From positions 1 through 8,033 of the forward strand of contig CALMET010000002.1 of the NCBI GenBank assembly GCA_937863195.1: a DNA stretch of 8,033 nucleotides, given 5' to 3'. The DNA comes from an uncultured bacterium. GTDB taxonomy: Bacteria; Patescibacteria; ABY1; SG8-24; 2-12-FULL-60-25. The notes under the pieces are model-generated. The model saw only the letters and a program-made list of their open reading frames with translations. It did no database searches and was not told the DNA's origin. Of the stretch, positions 6,150-8,033 are shown piece by piece. How positions within the stretch are numbered: position 1 is the first letter of the stretch; every line of letters begins with the position of its first letter. The translations under genes were made by a program, and so were the position numbers.

Positions 6150-6515
6150 ATGAAGAACTCGTTGCATCTTACCACAGATGAGAAGATGTTTATTGTTGAT
6201 ATCTCGCCTGCGCTTTGCGAATTACTCGACGTTTCGCAAAAATCCTTACTCGGTCAACCTTTTGATGCCTGGCTAAGCAAAGAATGCATGCGCTCGTTTT
6301 TAAAAGATGTCTTGCTCGCCTATCGCGGTGAAACCATCGAAAACCATGTTGCGACCATTATCGTACACGGCACCAAACACCATGTTTCTATCTCGATTGT
6401 GCCAACCTTTAAAAAAGATGACTCTTTAGCCAGTAGACTCAGCTTCGCGTTTACCATCAGACAAAAAGCCGCCGATTGCAACCCGCTTTTCAAACTCAAT
6501 TCTCACCACTCCTAG
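6150..6515 (+). CDS. Small stand-alone PAS-domain protein, copy 2
   Basis: The 121-residue protein is a single PAS-like sensory domain. It starts MKNSLHLTTDEKMFIVDIS, then shows ALCELLDVSQKSLLGQPFDA, the usual PAS pattern of an aliphatic residue-rich strand, a helix and a Gly-Gln/Lys turn. A basic-polar part (HHVSISIVP) and a final strand LSFAFTIRQKA follow. No kinase, GGDEF, HTH or membrane segment is visible, so it must act by binding a partner or ligand. It is homologous to the gene starting at 7888: both begin with M, three residues, a variable H-x-TTD and the same spacing. It diverges from A2 with 6 bases between start codons, and it converges on B1 with one base between stop codons. PAS assignment is by pattern only. 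Confidence 0.72.
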   Translation: MKNSLHLTTDEKMFIVDISPALCELLDVSQKSLLGQPFDAWLSKECMRSFLKDVLLAYRGETIENHVATIIVHGTKHHVSISIVPTFKKDDSLASRLSFAFTIRQKAADCNPLFKLNSHHS

Positions 6516-6531
6516 CTTATTCGTGAGGATT
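6498..6531 (+). other. Hairpin across the convergent stop codons of PAS2 and B1
   Basis: AATTCTCAC (6498-6506) pairs with GTGAGGATT (6523-6531) over nine positions with one G-T wobble, enclosing a 16-base loop that contains both stop codons. It resembles the hairpin at 4762-4786, although the left arm lies in an unrelated gene. No T-run follows. Confidence 0.35.
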
Positions 6532-7146
6532 AAAAACCCAAACGGTATTTTTGCTGGTTGAAATCGTTTGCGGATTCACTAAGTACATTTGCTCCACAAA
6601 ATTCAGCTCAGGATGGGCGTTAAACAATGACGCCCTTCTTCGATGTGGCGCTGATGCAAGATACAGTGCGCGTTGAGTAAACGTGGTACAAATATACGAA
6701 TTTTGATGACTGAATCGATTCACAAACCAACGATAGGCACTCGTACCCAAAAACAAACTAAAAACACGAGCAATCATGATAGCGAAGATATAGGTATAGT
6801 CATACGGAATATCAAGCGCATCCAAAAAGAATCCGCGAATACGGTCACGATCGATCTCGGTCAGCCCAGGCAAGCGCTTGATACCAAGATCGTATTCACC
6901 ATTGGCAACATAGGTTTCAAGACGGTGAACTTCGATGGTTTCATTCGCTTCAACAATAGAGACAGAAACAACCATGTTACCAATTTTAACGGTTTCGAAA
7001 ACAAGTGCCGCATGTGTCCAGTAGCTTTGGCTCAGCTCGCGGATGGCACGTCGAAAAAGGCTACGCTTGCGCGAACGCATCAAAACAATGTCACCTACCT
7101 CTAGGTGCTGCATCGCTTCTTGGATCGTTGGATAAAGCGTCTTCAT
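6517..7146 (-). CDS. Permuted NlpC/P60-like (YiiX/YaeF, C92-type) hydrolase, subfamily B, copy 1
   Basis: The 209-residue paralog of the 4772-5413 gene has GDIVLMRS (18-25), His45 in SYWTHAALVFE, Glu66 in IVEANET, DIPYDY (112-117) and Cys153 in YICTTFTQRALY. The end SKNTVWVFNPHE is nearly identical to the other B copy. A hydrophobic stretch at 119-134 precedes the Cys region. B proteins lack the 30-45 residue basic extension of A proteins. The start ATG is one base after the A1 stop (TGATATG), typical of translational coupling, and there is no Shine-Dalgarno. Catalytic chemistry is inferred from the permuted His-Glu-Cys order; the substrate is unknown. Confidence 0.82.
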   Translation of the reverse strand: MKTLYPTIQEAMQHLEVGDIVLMRSRKRSLFRRAIRELSQSYWTHAALVFETVKIGNMVVSVSIVEANETIEVHRLETYVANGEYDLGIKRLPGLTEIDRDRIRGFFLDALDIPYDYTYIFAIMIARVFSLFLGTSAYRWFVNRFSHQNSYICTTFTQRALYLASAPHRRRASLFNAHPELNFVEQMYLVNPQTISTSKNTVWVFNPHE

Positions 7147-7147
7147 A

Positions 7148-7870
7148 TCAGTGCTGATTATAGATCCACTCGCACGATGTGCTATTGGCGATGTCAGCGG
7201 GCGAGGTGATATCGAGCAACTGAATCGGCATATAATCTAGCTTACGAAACAAAATACGTTGGCGGTCTTTAAGATCGACCGCTTCGTAATAGGCTTTTTG
7301 GATTAACGCCGAACATGTGTATCGCTGCGTTGCTACAATACGTTTGCGGATCGTCGGAGAAAACAACCCAAATACAAACTTCCACGACCAATACGGATAG
7401 TAGGGCGTATCGACATAGGCTAATGCAAAAGCACGTACGCGTTGACGCAAGGTCTTGTCTAGCCAAGTAAATCGTTTGATGCCAATATCAAATCTCTCAG
7501 GCTGGTTGAGGTACTTATCTAAACGGTGCAACTCTGCGCCAAAATAGTAGGGTTTCGTCCAACCACCTTTGAGCGATTCGAGAATAACGTTTGCCGAATA
7601 ACCGCGCGCTTGATTTTTGCGATACATCACCATGGCGGTATGGTCCCAATAGCTGCTGGTGATCACGCGCAGAATCTTGCGGGCTAGACTGCCTTTTTTA
7701 TGACGTATCACGACAATGTCACCCGAGAGCAAGGTCGGTAATCGCCCGTTAAGATGTTCGAGAGGCGTTAGTGCGCTTTCATCTTGGCGTTCTTCAATGA
7801 TCTTTAAAACACGCACGGCATTGCGGCGGTGCTTGCGTTCAGAGCGATTATGTTGAAATGAAAGAGCCAT
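7148..7870 (-). CDS. Permuted NlpC/P60-like (YiiX/YaeF, C92-type) hydrolase, subfamily A, copy 1
   Basis: The 240-residue protein begins with a strongly basic segment (HNRSERKHRRNAVR, 7-20), then LEHLNGRLP, GDIVVIRHKKG (50-60), His77 in SSYWDHTAMV, Glu98 in NVILESLKG, DTPYYPYW (154-161) and Cys186 in RYTCSALIQKAYYEAVD. The C-terminus LLDITSPAD...EWIYN matches copy 2. It heads the A1-B1 pair. The start at 7870 aligns with the chosen start of copy 2 (45 versus 46 residues to the LNGRLP/INGKLP motif). The GDI, His, Glu and Cys order is that of the YaeF/YiiX and poxvirus G6R branch of the NlpC/P60 superfamily. No signal peptide is visible, so a cytoplasmic or inner-membrane-surface site is likelier than secretion. 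Confidence 0.82.
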   Translation of the reverse strand: MALSFQHNRSERKHRRNAVRVLKIIEERQDESALTPLEHLNGRLPTLLSGDIVVIRHKKGSLARKILRVITSSYWDHTAMVMYRKNQARGYSANVILESLKGGWTKPYYFGAELHRLDKYLNQPERFDIGIKRFTWLDKTLRQRVRAFALAYVDTPYYPYWSWKFVFGLFSPTIRKRIVATQRYTCSALIQKAYYEAVDLKDRQRILFRKLDYMPIQLLDITSPADIANSTSCEWIYNQH

Positions 7871-7887
7871 GGTAAACTAGACGCGAT

Positions 7888-8033
7888 ATGCTTTCTTCGT
7901 ACCATTTTACTACAGACCAGCAGTTTCGTCTTGTGGACATGGACGCTCGACTCTCAGAATTTCTCGCGATAAAAATCTATAAAGGCGAAGCTCTCGATGA
8001 ACACGTTAAACGAGAAACCTACCAAGTATATTT
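7888..8033 (+). CDS. Small PAS-domain protein, copy 1 (3' end outside window)
   Basis: Forty-eight codons are visible. They start MLSSYHFTTDQQFRLVDMDA and continue RLSEFLAIKIYKGEALDEHV, matching the N-terminus of the PAS2 protein in start, spacing and the TTD, V-D and L-x-E/L-L positions. It is therefore the PAS member of the first module. Seventeen bases separate its ATG from the divergent A1 start. A possible extended -10, TGGTAAACT (7870-7878, hexamer 4 of 6), lies 9 bases upstream, and TTGAAA at 7853-7858 gives only a 14-base spacer, so the promoter is uncertain. Whether it has an additional domain beyond the window cannot be seen. Confidence 0.6.
   Translation, partial: MLSSYHFTTDQQFRLVDMDARLSEFLAIKIYKGEALDEHVKRETYQVY

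Larger units (their letters stand above)
4772..8033. repeat. Tandem duplication of a PAS / hydrolase A / hydrolase B module
   Basis: Two direct units are seen: unit 2 spans 4772-6515 (B2-, A2-, PAS2+) and unit 1 spans 6517 to the window end (B1-, A1-, PAS1+). Gene order, strand, start spacing and C-terminal signatures are the same, while protein sequences have diverged to roughly half identity. The duplication is therefore old and both copies appear intact. The right boundary is outside the window. Confidence 0.8.

Noticed and set aside
6144..6167. Longer A2 start at 6167
   Set aside because: It would overlap the divergent PAS2 coding region, and the other A copy aligns with the start at 6143.
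4772..7870. The hydrolases as secreted NlpC/P60 endopeptidases or phage lysins
   Set aside because: The catalytic order is permuted (His before Cys), and no signal peptide, SH3 or LysM domain is visible.

Overview
The window looks like a gene-dense bacterial chromosome, about 40% GC in most genes sampled by eye. Several start codons lack a Shine-Dalgarno sequence and sit 6-7 bases after a -10-like box, which suggests short or leaderless mRNAs. Intergenic gaps are tiny and convergent genes share or nearly share stop codons. A repeat of the CTCCCTTTAAAGGGAG / CGACAGAGGGTTCA type is present; I associate such repeats with Candidate Phyla Radiation (Patescibacteria) and similar genomes, from memory only. 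A Patescibacteria-like source is a reasonable guess, not a demonstration.

Left part (1-2541): the minus strand carries a class B penicillin-binding protein (FtsI-like, C-terminus cut by the window edge). It is preceded by a 131-bp MITE-like nested inverted repeat whose terminal repeat supplies the stop codon of the next gene. That gene is rarA, a replication-fork AAA+ clamp-loader-like ATPase. An excellent intrinsic terminator lies just upstream of rarA.

Middle (2551-4775): a Nudix hydrolase gene of clearly higher GC (about 60% in sampled rows) has its own TTGACA promoter, Shine-Dalgarno and terminator, and looks like an acquired cassette. Divergent from it is a two-gene operon: a YihX-like HAD phosphatase and an exonuclease III/AP endonuclease.

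Right part (4772-8033): the most unusual region. A three-gene module, made of two minus-strand permuted NlpC/P60-like (YiiX/YaeF, peptidase C92-like) hydrolases and a divergent small PAS-domain protein, occurs twice in direct tandem order. The order along the + strand is B2(-) A2(-) PAS2(+) | B1(-) A1(-) PAS1(+, cut by the window end). All four hydrolases keep a His, Glu and Cys in permuted order. A and B form two paralogous subfamilies; in each unit the two genes are 1-4 bp apart and probably translationally coupled. The PAS gene starts 6-17 bp from the A gene. The conserved gene set and divergent order suggest a PAS-sensed, paired-hydrolase system that I do not recognise as a described one.
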